A stretch of 64,000 bases of DNA, from assembly GCF_002091715.1 (NCBI RefSeq), contig NZ_BDAG01000010.1, forward strand, positions 105,645 through 169,644. Reading direction: 5' to 3'. Within the stretch, counting starts at the first letter, position 1. Every line of letters starts with the position of its first letter. This document shows positions 28,297-39,924 of this stretch, one piece after another. The stretch comes from Pseudomonas migulae NBRC 103157 (GTDB taxonomy: Bacteria > Pseudomonadota > Gammaproteobacteria > Pseudomonadales > Pseudomonadaceae). The position numbers and the translations under genes were made by a program. The notes under the pieces were generated by a model, which ran no database searches, was not told the DNA's origin, and was given only the letters and a program-made list of their open reading frames with translations.

Positions 28297-29247
28297 ATGA
28301 CCGTTCGACCGACTCACACACTGTTTCCACATACCCCGGTGCCAGCCTTGCCCCGGGAAGGGCTGATTGGCGTCATTGCGCCCGCCGGCCCCGCGCCGCT
28401 GGACACCGACAAAGCCATTGCCTGGATGCGGGCTCGCGGTTACGCGCTGCGAATTTTTCCCGGTGTCTACGAGCAGGTCGGCTACCTGGCCGGCAGCGAC
28501 GATGTGCGGCTCAATGACTTGCACGCAGCCTTCGCGGACAGCGAGGTCGATGCGATCATTTGTCTGCGCGGTGGTTACGGCACACCGCGTTTGCTCGACC
28601 GCATCGATTTCGAGTTGCTGCAAAACAACGCCAAGCCGTTCATCGGCTACAGCGACATCACGGCGCTGCACCTGGCGATCAGCCGTTATGCGGGGTTCGT
28701 GACCTTTCATGGTCCGTTGCTCAATGCAGATCTGTTGGGTGACAAGCAAAAACCTACCGAGGCCTCGTTTTTCAACATGCTCAGAGGGCAGGTGAAGGCG
28801 GGCAGTGTGCTGACGCATCCGGTGGCCTACCCGTTGACCACCATCGAGCCTGGCATCGCTCACGGGCGCTTGCTGGGAGGTAATCTGGCGATGATTGCCG
28901 CGACCATGGGCACGCCTTATGAGATGGATGCCGAGGGCGTCATTCTGTTTATCGAGGACATCAACGAGCCGTTGTATCGCATCGATCGGCTGCTGACTCA
29001 TTTGCGCCTGGCTGGCACGCTGGGCAAGTTGCGTGGGGTTCTGGTGGGTGATGTGGCCGGGGTTGATTCGGTTGCGCTTGAGCGATTGCTCAAGCAGACC
29101 TTTGAGCCATTGCGCATACCGGTGCTGTCGGGGTGGCGCAGCGGGCATTGCGATCCGAACCTGACGTTGCCGCTGGGGGCGTTGGTGAGGCTGGATGCGG
29201 GGAGCAAGGAGTTGGTGCTGGAGCAGGATGTGGTGGTCAGGCGTTAG
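28297..29247 (+). CDS. LD-carboxypeptidase (peptidase family S66)
   Basis: Cytoplasmic enzyme of 316 residues that releases D-Ala from the L,D-bond of recycled murein tetrapeptides. The nucleophile Ser is in GYSDITALH, the triad Glu in FIEDINEP and the His in GWRSGHCDPN. GVIAPAGP near residue 25 is the usual first strand. A different ATG four bases upstream is closer to the GGGAG site but reads the wrong frame. It belongs functionally with mpl (tripeptide reuse), elsewhere in this window. Confidence 0.92.
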   Translation: MTVRPTHTLFPHTPVPALPREGLIGVIAPAGPAPLDTDKAIAWMRARGYALRIFPGVYEQVGYLAGSDDVRLNDLHAAFADSEVDAIICLRGGYGTPRLLDRIDFELLQNNAKPFIGYSDITALHLAISRYAGFVTFHGPLLNADLLGDKQKPTEASFFNMLRGQVKAGSVLTHPVAYPLTTIEPGIAHGRLLGGNLAMIAATMGTPYEMDAEGVILFIEDINEPLYRIDRLLTHLRLAGTLGKLRGVLVGDVAGVDSVALERLLKQTFEPLRIPVLSGWRSGHCDPNLTLPLGALVRLDAGSKELVLEQDVVVRR

Positions 29248-29269
29248 CAGTTCATCGCATGACAGTCAG

Positions 29270-29354
29270 TCTTCGCGAGCAAGCCCGCTCCCACATTCGA
29301 CCGTGTTCCATGCAAGAACGCGGTGAAATGTGGGAGCGGGCTTGCTCGCGAAGG
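29270..29354. repeat. REP pair, family B
   Basis: Inverted copies around a loop of about 30 bases, between two convergent genes. The right copy is a perfect match to the family core. Confidence 0.87.
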
Positions 29355-29375
29355 CGGCAGTCGCCATACGGCTAA

Positions 29376-30698
29376 TTATCGGTTGCGCAGGCCTTCGAGC
29401 AACTTGTGCGTTGGATACCCATCCGCCGGCCAGCCAAACGACTGTTGCGCACTGCGGATCGCCTTGCGGGTGTTGGCACCAATGATGCCGTCGGCGGTGC
29501 CCGCATCGTATTTCTGGGCACTCAGCAGATTTTGCAGCTCGATCCGTTCGGTGCGGCTCAGCGGCAAATCATCCTTGGGCCATGTGCCGTTGATCAGGCC
29601 CCCGCCGTTGAAACGCTCGGACAACAAACTGACGGCCAGGGCGTAGGACGAGGAGTTGTTGTACTTGAGGATCGCGCGGAAGTTGTCGAGCACCAGGAAC
29701 GCCGGGCCGCGATAACCCGCTGGCAGCAACAGCGCCGCGGACAAGTGCTCGGAACCCGCTGGAACCTGTCCGCCGTTAGGCAGCGTCACGCCCAGTTGCC
29801 GCCATTCGGCGACACTCTTGCGGATCGTGCCATCGGCCAATACGTAGTTGAAGCTTCCCGGTAGCTGAACTTCAAAGCCCCACGGCTGACCTTTTTGCCA
29901 GCCAGAGCTTTGCAGGTAGTGCGCGGTCGAGGCCAGGGCGTCGGCGGAGCTGCCCCAGATGTCACGGCGACCATCGCCATCGAAGTCCACTGCATGGGTG
30001 TTGTAGGTGGTCGGGATGAACTGGGTCTGGCCCATGGCACCGGCCCAGGAACCGAGCATCTGCTCCGGCTCGATATCGCCCTGTTGCAGGATCTGCAGGG
30101 CCGCGATCAATTGCGCATGGGCGAAGCCTGGGCGCCGGCCTTCATAAGCCAGGGTCGCCAGGGAGTTGATCACCGACTTGCTGCCCTGAAACTGACCGAA
30201 GTTGCTCTCCATGCCCCACACCGCGACCAGTGCCTGGCGATCGACGCCGTAGCGCTGCTCGATGCTTTGCAGGATGTCCGCGTACTGGTTGACCAGCGTC
30301 TGGCCTTTGCGCACACGCAGCGGCGACAGGGCACCGTCGAGGTATTCCCACACAGGGCGGGAAAATTCCGGCTGGCTGCGGTCGGCACGAATCACGCTGG
30401 TGTCCAGGCTGACATTGGCGAAGGCGCGATCAAACAGATCGGCGCGGATGCCGGCTGCCAGTGCATCCTTGCGGAAGCCCGCCTGCCATTCGGCGAAGGT
30501 CTGGGTTGGCTGGATGTCGAGGTTCTCACCGGTCGGGACCACGGGCGGAATCACCGCAGGGGCTGTCGCGACGGGAAGGGTCTGAAGCGGTTGGGCGTCG
30601 GCGGCGGTCGGTTTTTCCGCGCAGGCGACAAGCAGAACGAGGCTGGAGGCAGCTATCAATTGGCGCAGGTGCCAACGACGGGAAATACAAAAGGGCAT
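29376..30698 (-). CDS. Lytic murein transglycosylase, MltB family, with peptidoglycan-binding domain (SltB3-like)
   Basis: A 440-residue predicted lipoprotein. The signal peptide ends in LLVAC (about Cys 25). The catalytic domain (about 60-360) carries Glu 164 in GMESNFGQF, then SWAGAMGQTQFIPTTY and DFDGDGRRDIW. A C-terminal PG_binding_1 domain follows (about 375-438; DGIIGANTRKAIRSAQ). It resembles P. aeruginosa SltB3, which has this binding domain; the second MltB-family enzyme of the window (22734-23744) lacks it. I start at 30698 (MPFCISRRWH), where the signal peptide begins; an in-frame start at 30740 adds 14 residues. No clear ribosome site precedes either. Confidence 0.9.
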   Translation of the reverse strand: MPFCISRRWHLRQLIAASSLVLLVACAEKPTAADAQPLQTLPVATAPAVIPPVVPTGENLDIQPTQTFAEWQAGFRKDALAAGIRADLFDRAFANVSLDTSVIRADRSQPEFSRPVWEYLDGALSPLRVRKGQTLVNQYADILQSIEQRYGVDRQALVAVWGMESNFGQFQGSKSVINSLATLAYEGRRPGFAHAQLIAALQILQQGDIEPEQMLGSWAGAMGQTQFIPTTYNTHAVDFDGDGRRDIWGSSADALASTAHYLQSSGWQKGQPWGFEVQLPGSFNYVLADGTIRKSVAEWRQLGVTLPNGGQVPAGSEHLSAALLLPAGYRGPAFLVLDNFRAILKYNNSSSYALAVSLLSERFNGGGLINGTWPKDDLPLSRTERIELQNLLSAQKYDAGTADGIIGANTRKAIRSAQQSFGWPADGYPTHKLLEGLRNR

Positions 30699-30760
30699 GC
30701 ACGGGTCCAGGGAGTACGAATCAGGTGCAGACCTTAACATGTTGAGCGCTGGCTTGCCTT

Positions 30761-30925
30761 TCAGGCCGCCAGAAAGTAAGAAGCCTCCCAGTTGTCAGAC
30801 TGGAAGGCTTCGCGGCGGTAGCTGCCTTTGCCCTTGCCGGCTCGTTCCTGACGGCTGCGGAACAGTGGCTGGGCGACGATGGATTTGGCCTTGTTGGGGC
30901 CATTTTTAGATGGCTTTTTGCTCAT
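30761..30925 (-). CDS. arfA: Alternative ribosome-rescue factor ArfA
   Basis: A 54-residue basic protein that recruits RF2 to ribosomes stalled on messages without a stop codon, a backup for tmRNA. The family core is PLFRSRQERAGKGKGSYRREAF, visible as PLFRSRQER and KGKGSYRR. It is shorter than the E. coli protein (72 residues) because the unstable C-terminal tail is missing. A 12-base-pair hairpin lies within the 3' part of the coding sequence; in E. coli such a structure makes the native message lack a stop codon, so that ArfA is made in full only when tmRNA fails. Start ATG at 30925 behind GAGA. Confidence 0.88.
   Translation of the reverse strand: MSKKPSKNGPNKAKSIVAQPLFRSRQERAGKGKGSYRREAFQSDNWEASYFLAA
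30781..30810 (-). terminator. Hairpin inside the arfA reading frame
   Basis: Stem AAGCCTTCCAGT / ACTGGGAGGCTT on the minus strand: 12 pairs with one G-U and a 6-base loop. A T-rich stretch (CTTACTTTCT) follows. It is located about 18 bases before the arfA stop, the position used in other gammaproteobacteria to produce non-stop arfA message by termination or RNase III cleavage. Confidence 0.7.
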
Positions 30926-31024
30926 GATGAAATCTCGCAAGTGAGTGGGTTTTGCGGGGAAATCATCTGCCGAAGTTGGGACTCTGTCTATAGGGCAAAT
31001 GCAGGTGTGATGTGTAGGAAGCTG

Positions 31025-31110
31025 GATCAAAAGATCGCGGCCTTCGGCAGCTCCTACAAAGGCATCACATTCACCCTGCAGGAGCTGCCGAAGGCTGCGA
31101 TCTTTTGATC
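31025..31110. repeat. REP pair, family C
   Basis: Arms at 31025-31058 and 31077-31110 (GATCAAAAGATCGC...AGCTCC and complement) differ by a few bases. It ends one base before the holA stop and could serve as its terminator, the T run being TCTTTTGATC. Confidence 0.87.
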
Positions 31111-32148
31111 TTACTCTGCTGGCAACGACAATCTTTGGCCAGCCATCAACAACGACAACCGACTCAAGCTCATCCACGGCGAACCCGCGGCCTGGCCTTT
31201 GATCTGGGCGTCGATCCGCTGAGCTTCGAGCAACAACTGCGCCCAGCGTTGCGCCGAGTAGCGTTGCAGGGCTTTGCTCATCAGCGGTTTGCGCTTGTCC
31301 CAGACCGGTGGTCGGGCAGAGCTGAAGGCTTTGTCCAGCGGAACGCCCTGACTGTATTGCAGGGAAATATTGGCCAGCAGACGCAGTTCACGGGCCAGGG
31401 CCCAGAGAATCACCGGCGGTTCGACCCCTTCACCGCGCAAGCCCTCGAGCATGCGCAGGGCATGCGCTGCTTCACCGTTGAGAATCGCATCGGTCAAGCC
31501 GAAGACATCGAAGCGCGCACTGTCGGCCACCGCCGCTTGCACGGTCTCGACGGTAATCTGACCGCCTTCGGCCATCAGCTTGAGCTTTTCGATTTCCTGG
31601 GCGGCGGCCAGCAGGTTGCCTTCGACGCGCGCGGCGATCAGCTCGACGGCGTCCTGGCTGGCGGAGAGCCCGGCCTGGGACAAGCGCTGGCGGATCCAGC
31701 TCGGCAGCTGGTTGGCATCCACCGGCCAGATTTGCACGAACTGGGTGTGCTGGCCTTCGACCAGTGCCTTGCCCCACTTGGTTTTCTGCGCGCTGCCGTC
31801 GAGTTTCGGCAGGCTGATCAGCAAGATGGTGTCTTCAGCCGGTCGCGAGCAGTACTCGATGAACGCGGCCGCCCCTTTGTCACCGGGTTTGCCGGACGGC
31901 AGACGCAGTTCCAGCAGGCGTTTTTCGGCGAACAACGACATGCTTGCGCCGGCTTGCAGCAACGTTCCCCAGTCGAAACTGGCGTCGGCTGCGAACACCT
32001 GGCGCTCGTCGAAACCCTGTTGGCGAGCGGCTGCACGAATGGCGTCAGCGGCTTCCTGGCAGAGCAACGGGTCATCGCCACTGATGACGTAGATCGGCGC
32101 GAGAGCACCTTGCAAGTGTTTGGCGAGTTGGGCGGGGGCGAGTTTCAT
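31111..32148 (-). CDS. holA: DNA polymerase III subunit delta
   Basis: Clamp-loader subunit that opens the beta clamp. The 345-residue protein starts MKLAPAQLAKHLQGALAPIY and contains the family segments IYVISGDDPLLCQEA at the N-terminus and VILWALARELRLL in the last third. Length is normal. It follows lptE by 39 bases in the minus-strand order leuS-lptE-holA, conserved with E. coli. Confidence 0.96.
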   Translation of the reverse strand: MKLAPAQLAKHLQGALAPIYVISGDDPLLCQEAADAIRAAARQQGFDERQVFAADASFDWGTLLQAGASMSLFAEKRLLELRLPSGKPGDKGAAAFIEYCSRPAEDTILLISLPKLDGSAQKTKWGKALVEGQHTQFVQIWPVDANQLPSWIRQRLSQAGLSASQDAVELIAARVEGNLLAAAQEIEKLKLMAEGGQITVETVQAAVADSARFDVFGLTDAILNGEAAHALRMLEGLRGEGVEPPVILWALARELRLLANISLQYSQGVPLDKAFSSARPPVWDKRKPLMSKALQRYSAQRWAQLLLEAQRIDAQIKGQAAGSPWMSLSRLSLLMAGQRLSLPAE

Positions 32149-32187
32149 AAGAGAGGGCGAACGGGGCGCCTGAGCGCCCCGTAAGTC

Positions 32188-32793
32188 TTACTGCTGCGGG
32201 ATTTCGACAGGCGACTGACGCGGCGTTTCCGCTTCAGCCTTCTGCGCGGCTTCCAGTGCCGCAGCTTCAGCCTTGGCCTTGGCCTCGGCGGTCTGTTGCA
32301 GCTGATCCAGCTGGGCTGGCGACAGTTGCTGCAAGCGCAGCATCATGCGTTGTACCAGTTCGCGACGGATCTCCTTGCGAGCATCGGTGGCTTCCTGGTC
32401 GGATCCCACCAGGTTGTTACCGTCGTGGATAAAGACCTTCTGCACTTCGAGCTTGTCGCTCAGCAGGTGCAGGTTGTGCTCACCACTGATGTCGTAGCTG
32501 AGTACGGTGGTCACCTGGTACTCGCCAGTACGGCCGGCACCTGCATAGCTGAGGATGCGCTGGCTTTCCTGCTCATCGGCCAGCACCAGCTTGTATGGCG
32601 CGCCCGTGTGGATATTGACGCCGCTGCTTTCCAGCACCTGACGCAACATGGTCACGGTTTCGCCATAGGAGTTGCGTGCACTCAGGTCGAGTTCCTTGAA
32701 GGCGAGTTCATAGGTGCCAGTGCCGCGCAGCTGGAAACCGCAGGCGCTCAACAGGACCGCAAGGCCCATCACCAGCAAATTGCGTTTGATCAT
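32188..32793 (-). CDS. lptE: LPS-assembly lipoprotein LptE
   Basis: Outer-membrane lipoprotein of 201 residues that plugs the LptD barrel for lipopolysaccharide insertion. Signal peptide ending LLSAC (Cys 18) followed by GFQLRGTG, the typical mature start. The C-terminal 35 residues are rich in Ala, Glu and Lys (KAKAEAAALEAAQKAEAE), a low-complexity tail common in pseudomonads. It lies between leuS and holA. Confidence 0.95.
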   Translation of the reverse strand: MIKRNLLVMGLAVLLSACGFQLRGTGTYELAFKELDLSARNSYGETVTMLRQVLESSGVNIHTGAPYKLVLADEQESQRILSYAGAGRTGEYQVTTVLSYDISGEHNLHLLSDKLEVQKVFIHDGNNLVGSDQEATDARKEIRRELVQRMMLRLQQLSPAQLDQLQQTAEAKAKAEAAALEAAQKAEAETPRQSPVEIPQQ

Positions 32794-32880
32794 CTTGTTG
32801 CTCCCCTTGAAACCATGTGGGCCGACCGTACGGCCCGAAAGGTTTTACTCGGCGCCAGGCTCACCTGGCGCCTGATCCAA

Positions 32881-35547
<2,667 letters not shown>

Positions 35548-35766
35548 TCACGCCAAATCGGCGTTGCGGTGCCCAAGCGAGCTGGAAGTGGAGTTACAGG
35601 AAGCGCCGTAGCATACATGACCGCACTCTACCGAGGGAAACCCTGATTACTGCCGCGCGTCTTGCAGAAATGGCTGCGAGGGCCGTTGGTCGCGGCATCC
35701 AGCCGGTTTGTTCATGGAAGCTAAGCTCTAACTGGGGAGCGAGTCTTATCTTCAATGAGGTGAGGG

Positions 35767-36087
35767 ATGGTTGATTCACAGCAAAATGTTACCAAGCCGG
35801 AGCTGTACGAAAGACTGATTGATCGTCTGGGAATGGCTCTGGACGCGGCAAAAACCGCTGGCCGGTTGCGTGATGAACGCCCCCTTGAGCTGGAATTGCG
35901 TGGCCTGAGCCCCGCAGAGTTTGCACTGGTCAAGGCCTATCTGGACCGCAGTGAACGTGAGACACACGGATGCTTGTCAGAAGCAGTGAAGCAACTAGAC
36001 GCACCACGTTCGGCCAAGATCATCTGGCTCAAGGACAAGGCACCGGGCAGGGACGCGGTAAAGGTCCGGTCTCTGCAATTCAAGTAA
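35767..36087 (+). CDS. Conserved hypothetical protein, 106 residues
   Basis: I do not recognise a named domain. The protein (starting MVDSQQNVTK) is charged, predicted mostly helical and has no signal peptide or membrane segment, so it is likely cytoplasmic. It lies between leuS (divergent) and the YdcF-like gene, a spot where pseudomonads carry a small hypothetical gene. GAGGTGAGGG directly upstream of the ATG is a good ribosome site. Codon use is like that of its neighbours, which supports a real gene. Confidence 0.72.
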   Translation: MVDSQQNVTKPELYERLIDRLGMALDAAKTAGRLRDERPLELELRGLSPAEFALVKAYLDRSERETHGCLSEAVKQLDAPRSAKIIWLKDKAPGRDAVKVRSLQFK

Positions 36088-36194
36088 GGGCACTTGAAGC
36101 CATGACGTATGGTTTTTTGAAGCATAGTCCTTTCACATTTGTTGTCGCATTGCGTCAACCCACTTAGGCTTCGGGCATCTTCAGGAGATGCTCG

Positions 36195-36956
36195 ATGCCT
36201 TTTCGTTACTTCATAAAACAACTTCTGCTGCCGCCCGGCGTTTTGTTGCTGTTGCTGGCGCTTGCCTGGTGGTTTCGCCGATCGAGGCCGCGGCTGGCCG
36301 GGCTGTGCTTTGCGCTGGGGTTCGGTGGCTTCTGGCTGATGAGTCTGCCGGTGGTGGTGCAATGGGGTGCCAAGATGCTGGAACGGGAGCCGGCGCTGGA
36401 TCGCGCTGAATGGGCGACCCTGAGTCAGCGCGCTGACGCGATCGTTGTGCTGGGGTCCGGGCGTGAGCGGGGCGACCTGGCTTGGGGCGAGGACCAGCCG
36501 ACCGGTGTTGGCCTGGGGCGTCAGCGTTATGCCGCGCGACTGGCCAAGGCCTCCGGCCTGCCGATCCTCACCAGCGGCGGCCTGCATTTCGGCACGCCGC
36601 CCACCGAAGCCAAATTGATGGCGGACTCGATGTTCGAAGACGCTGGCGTAACCGTGCGTTGGCAGGAAGGGCGCAGCCGTACGACTTGGGAAAATGCGCA
36701 GTTCAGTGCCGAGGTGTTGCTGCCACAAGGAATCAAGCGTGTTGTGGTCGTGACTCAGGCCTGGCACATGCCGCGGGCGGTCTGGAGTTTCCAGAAGGCA
36801 GGATTTGAGGTGGTGCCCGCGCCGGTGGGGTTTCTAGGCGTGGACAATGCCCGGCCATTGGGGGGCTGGATGCCTGAGTTCAAGTCGATCTGGCAGAGCG
36901 GGCAGTTGCTGAATGAAGCGGTGGGGCAGATAGGGTATTCGTTGTTTTACCGCTGA
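36195..36956 (+). CDS. YdcF/ElyC family membrane protein (DUF218)
   Basis: A 253-residue protein with two N-terminal membrane segments (about 8-27 and 35-58) and a DUF218 domain at about 80-240 (ADAIVVLGSGRERGD, TSGGLHF, VVVVTQAWHMPRA). Related E. coli ElyC and SanA act in envelope integrity and lipid-carrier metabolism; a precise reaction is not known. Ribosome site AGGAG precedes the ATG at 36195. Located next to the lnt group but in the opposite direction. Confidence 0.87.
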   Translation: MPFRYFIKQLLLPPGVLLLLLALAWWFRRSRPRLAGLCFALGFGGFWLMSLPVVVQWGAKMLEREPALDRAEWATLSQRADAIVVLGSGRERGDLAWGEDQPTGVGLGRQRYAARLAKASGLPILTSGGLHFGTPPTEAKLMADSMFEDAGVTVRWQEGRSRTTWENAQFSAEVLLPQGIKRVVVVTQAWHMPRAVWSFQKAGFEVVPAPVGFLGVDNARPLGGWMPEFKSIWQSGQLLNEAVGQIGYSLFYR

Positions 36957-36959
36957 AAA

Positions 36960-37038
36960 TCAAAAGATCGCAGCCTTCGGCAGCTCCTGCAGGGTGTACA
37001 CAATCCCCTGTAGGAGCTGCCGAAGGCTGCGATCTTTT
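36960..37038. repeat. REP pair, family C
   Basis: Near-perfect inverted copies (36960-36991 and 37007-37038) with a loop of about 15 bases, between convergent genes. It probably acts as a terminator for one or both: the right copy ends in GATCTTTTT. Confidence 0.87.
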
Positions 37039-37052
37039 TGCAGGCTCCGCGA

Positions 37053-38576
37053 TTAAACGGTCTTGGCCATCCGGTTGGCCACCAACGCCCAGCCAAACAA
37101 CAACATGCAGACAATGATCAGCGGCCACGAGCGCCATTGCAGGTAAGGCGTCAGGTTATGCATCGGCACCACTTCGCCGTACAGGATGCCGCGTTCGAAC
37201 TGCGGGATCTGCGTGGTGATCTGGCCGAAGGGGTTGATCAGGCCGGTCACGCCGTTGTTGGTGGCGCGGATCATCCAGCGGCCGGCCTCGAGTGCGCGCA
37301 TCTGCGCCATCTGCAAGTGTTGCAACGGCCCGATGGAAGTGCCGAACCAGGTGTCATTACTGATGGTCAGCAACAGATCGCTGCGAGCCGCAAGGCTGGC
37401 GGCAAACTCCGGGTATACCACTTCGTAGCAGATGTACGGCGCAATCTGATAGCCCTTGGCTTGCAGCATCGCCTGATCGGCGGGGCCACGGGCAAAGTCC
37501 GACATCGGCAGGTCGAAGAAGGCGATCAGGCCGCGCAGGATATCCTGCAGCGGCACGTATTCGCCGAACGGCACCAGCTTCTGCTTGAGGTAAGTGCCGT
37601 CGCCTTCGCCGACGACAGTGATGCCGTTGAAAAAACGTTTTTCGTGACGGACGACTTCGCGGATGGGGACGCCGGTAATCATTGCCGAATCCCGCTCGGA
37701 AGCGAATTTACCCATCATGTCCAGATAGCCTTCGGCGGACTCCTTGAGTACCGGGATCGCGGTTTCCGGCCAGATCAGCAGGTCGACACGCTTGGAGCTG
37801 AAGCTCATGTCGCGGTACAGCGCCAGTTGCGCGTTGAGCTGCGCCGGGTCCCACTTCATGCTTTGTTCGATATTGCCCTGAATCGCCGCGACGCTCAGTG
37901 GTGCACCCGCCGGGCTGGTCCAGGCATGACCTTTGAGCACGATGCCGGCAACCCAAGGGCCGACCAACAGCAGTACACCCGCCGCAATAAAGGCTTTGCG
38001 ACCCGTCTTGATCAGGCGCGAAGCGTTATAGATCAGCGCGGCCGTCAAGGCCAGGGTGAAGGACACCAGCCACATCCCGCCCACGGGTGCGAGGCCGGCC
38101 AACGGGCCGTCGAGCTGGCTGTAACCGGAGTAAAGCCACGGGAAGCCTGTGAGGAACCAGCCACGAAACGCTTCCTGGCCTACCCACAGCGCTGCGAACG
38201 CCATGGCATCGGCCAGCGGTGCTTCGTTGCGACGCAACCAGCGCGCCCAGATCCAGGCGGGCAGGGCGAAGAACCAGGCAATCGCCGCAGTGAAGAGCAG
38301 CATCAGGAAACCGGCCAGCAGCACCGATGCGCCGCCAAAGTTGTGGATGCTGTAGTAGATCCAGCTGGTGCCGGCGCCAAACAGGCCGAAACCGAAACAC
38401 CACCCACGGCCCAGGGCCTGGCGGGGGCTCAGTTCACGCAAACCGGCGTAGAAAAAGCCGACCGCCAGCAACGCCAACGGCCAGATATCGAACGGCGCCA
38501 GGGCCAGGGTGGTGATTGCACCGGCCACCACGGCCAGCAGGTTACCGGGCCAGCCGGGGCGGGTCAGACGATGCAT
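37053..38576 (-). CDS. lnt: Apolipoprotein N-acyltransferase
   Basis: Inner-membrane enzyme of 507 residues that adds the third acyl chain to lipoproteins. About six to eight membrane segments in the first 210 residues, then a periplasmic carbon-nitrogen hydrolase domain with Glu in LIWPETAIP and the nucleophile Cys in PYICYEVVYP, and a last membrane segment. It ends the phoH-ybeY-corC-lnt series, eight bases after corC. Confidence 0.96.
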   Translation of the reverse strand: MHRLTRPGWPGNLLAVVAGAITTLALAPFDIWPLALLAVGFFYAGLRELSPRQALGRGWCFGFGLFGAGTSWIYYSIHNFGGASVLLAGFLMLLFTAAIAWFFALPAWIWARWLRRNEAPLADAMAFAALWVGQEAFRGWFLTGFPWLYSGYSQLDGPLAGLAPVGGMWLVSFTLALTAALIYNASRLIKTGRKAFIAAGVLLLVGPWVAGIVLKGHAWTSPAGAPLSVAAIQGNIEQSMKWDPAQLNAQLALYRDMSFSSKRVDLLIWPETAIPVLKESAEGYLDMMGKFASERDSAMITGVPIREVVRHEKRFFNGITVVGEGDGTYLKQKLVPFGEYVPLQDILRGLIAFFDLPMSDFARGPADQAMLQAKGYQIAPYICYEVVYPEFAASLAARSDLLLTISNDTWFGTSIGPLQHLQMAQMRALEAGRWMIRATNNGVTGLINPFGQITTQIPQFERGILYGEVVPMHNLTPYLQWRSWPLIIVCMLLFGWALVANRMAKTV

Positions 38577-38584
38577 TTCAATCC

Positions 38585-39424
38585 TTAGCGGGCGATAGGT
38601 GTCAGGCGCAGCAAGTGAATCCGACGGCTGTCGGCGTTCAGGATGCGGAAGCGATACGGGCCGATCTCGGTTATTTCGTTGCGTTTCGGCAGATGCCCGA
38701 ATGCACTCATCACCAGGCCGCCGACGGTATCGAACTCATCGTTGGAGAACTCACTGTCGAAAAACTCGTTGAAGTTCTCGATCGGCGTCAGGGCCTTGAC
38801 CAGGAAGTCACCGCTGGGCAGTGGCTTGATGTAGCTGTCTTCCTCGACGTCGTGCTCGTCTTCGATGTCGCCGACGATCTGTTCCAGCACGTCTTCGATG
38901 GTCACCAGGCCCGCCACACCGCCGTACTCATCGATAACGATGGCCATGTGGTTGTGGTTGGCGCGAAACTCGCGCAGCAGCACATTGAGGCGCTTGGACT
39001 CGGGCACGAAGGTGGCCGGGCGCAGCAGGTCCTTGATGTTGAAGCTGTCGCCGTTCTCCCTGAGGATCAACGGCAGCAAGTCCTTGGCCAGCAACACGCC
39101 CATCACGTCATCGTGGCTTTCGCCGATAACCGGGTAACGGGAGTGGGCCGAGTCGACTACGGCCGGCAAAAACTCGCGGGGTGTCTGGGTCGCCTTGATG
39201 CTGATCATCTGCGAGCGCGGGACCATGATGTCCCGTACTTGCAGGTCTGCAACCTGGATGGCGCCTTCGACGATGGCCAGCGCTTCGCTGTCCAGCAACT
39301 TGTTTTGATGTGCGTCGCGCAGAAGCTCCAGCAGCTCCTGACGGTTCTTCGGCTCGTGGGCAAAAGCCTGGGTGAGCTTACCCAGCCATGACTTCTGCCC
39401 GTTGCTCGATCGATCTTCGCTCAT
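38585..39424 (-). CDS. corC: CorC-type CBS-domain protein (HlyC/CorC family)
   Basis: A 279-residue cytoplasmic protein with two CBS domains (about 65-125 and 132-190; VRDIMVPRSQM opens the first) and a C-terminal CorC_HlyC transporter-associated domain (about 205-275). It lacks the DUF21 membrane domain of longer relatives. In Salmonella CorC is linked to CorA-dependent magnesium/cobalt efflux. It is between ybeY (six bases) and lnt (eight bases). Confidence 0.93.
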   Translation of the reverse strand: MSEDRSSNGQKSWLGKLTQAFAHEPKNRQELLELLRDAHQNKLLDSEALAIVEGAIQVADLQVRDIMVPRSQMISIKATQTPREFLPAVVDSAHSRYPVIGESHDDVMGVLLAKDLLPLILRENGDSFNIKDLLRPATFVPESKRLNVLLREFRANHNHMAIVIDEYGGVAGLVTIEDVLEQIVGDIEDEHDVEEDSYIKPLPSGDFLVKALTPIENFNEFFDSEFSNDEFDTVGGLVMSAFGHLPKRNEITEIGPYRFRILNADSRRIHLLRLTPIAR

Positions 39425-39429
39425 AGCGA

Positions 39430-39924
39430 TTACTCTGAATCCTTTGTTGTCACGATAGTGGATGTTTCAATTTCGTCGTCCGCGTACGGGTCGGGGTAGC
39501 CCAACTCTGCAAGCAACGTTCGTTCCAGCGCTTCCATTTCTTCGGCTTCATCGTCATCTATATGGTCGTAACCCAGCAGATGCAAGCAGCCGTGAATGAC
39601 CAGATGCGCCCAGTGCGCCTTGGGTTCCTTGCCTTGCTCGGCGGCTTCACGCTCGACCACCGCCACGCAGATGACCAGATCGCCCAGCAGCGGGATATCG
39701 AGAAACTCGTCAGGCACATCGGCAGGAAACGACAGGACGTTGGTGGCGTAATCCTTCTGCCGCCAGGTGTGGTTCAGCTCGCGGCCTTCGGCTTCGTCGA
39801 CCAGGCGAATGGTCATCTCGGAGTCGGCGGTGCGCTGGCGCAAGGCCAGTTCGCACCATTGGCGGAACTCGGCTTCGCTGGGGGCGTGCGCTTCGGTAGC
39901 GAGTTGCAGATCAAGCTCAAGCAT
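39430..39924 (-). CDS. ybeY: Endoribonuclease YbeY (rRNA maturation)
   Basis: Zinc-dependent endoribonuclease of 164 residues involved in 16S rRNA 3' maturation and ribosome quality control. The metal motif H3xH5xH is intact as [14 protein letters not shown] at 39924 ([11 protein letters not shown]) matches the family length; it overlaps the 3' end of phoH by eight bases. A longer in-frame opening to 40017 would lie inside phoH. Confidence 0.95.
   Translation of the reverse strand: MLELDLQLATEAHAPSEAEFRQWCELALRQRTADSEMTIRLVDEAEGRELNHTWRQKDYATNVLSFPADVPDEFLDIPLLGDLVICVAVVEREAAEQGKEPKAHWAHLVIHGCLHLLGYDHIDDDEAEEMEALERTLLAELGYPDPYADDEIETSTIVTTKDSE

Noticed and set aside
37038..38588. 516-residue open frame opposite lnt
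   Set aside because: Antisense of the conserved lnt gene; starts in a REP pair.
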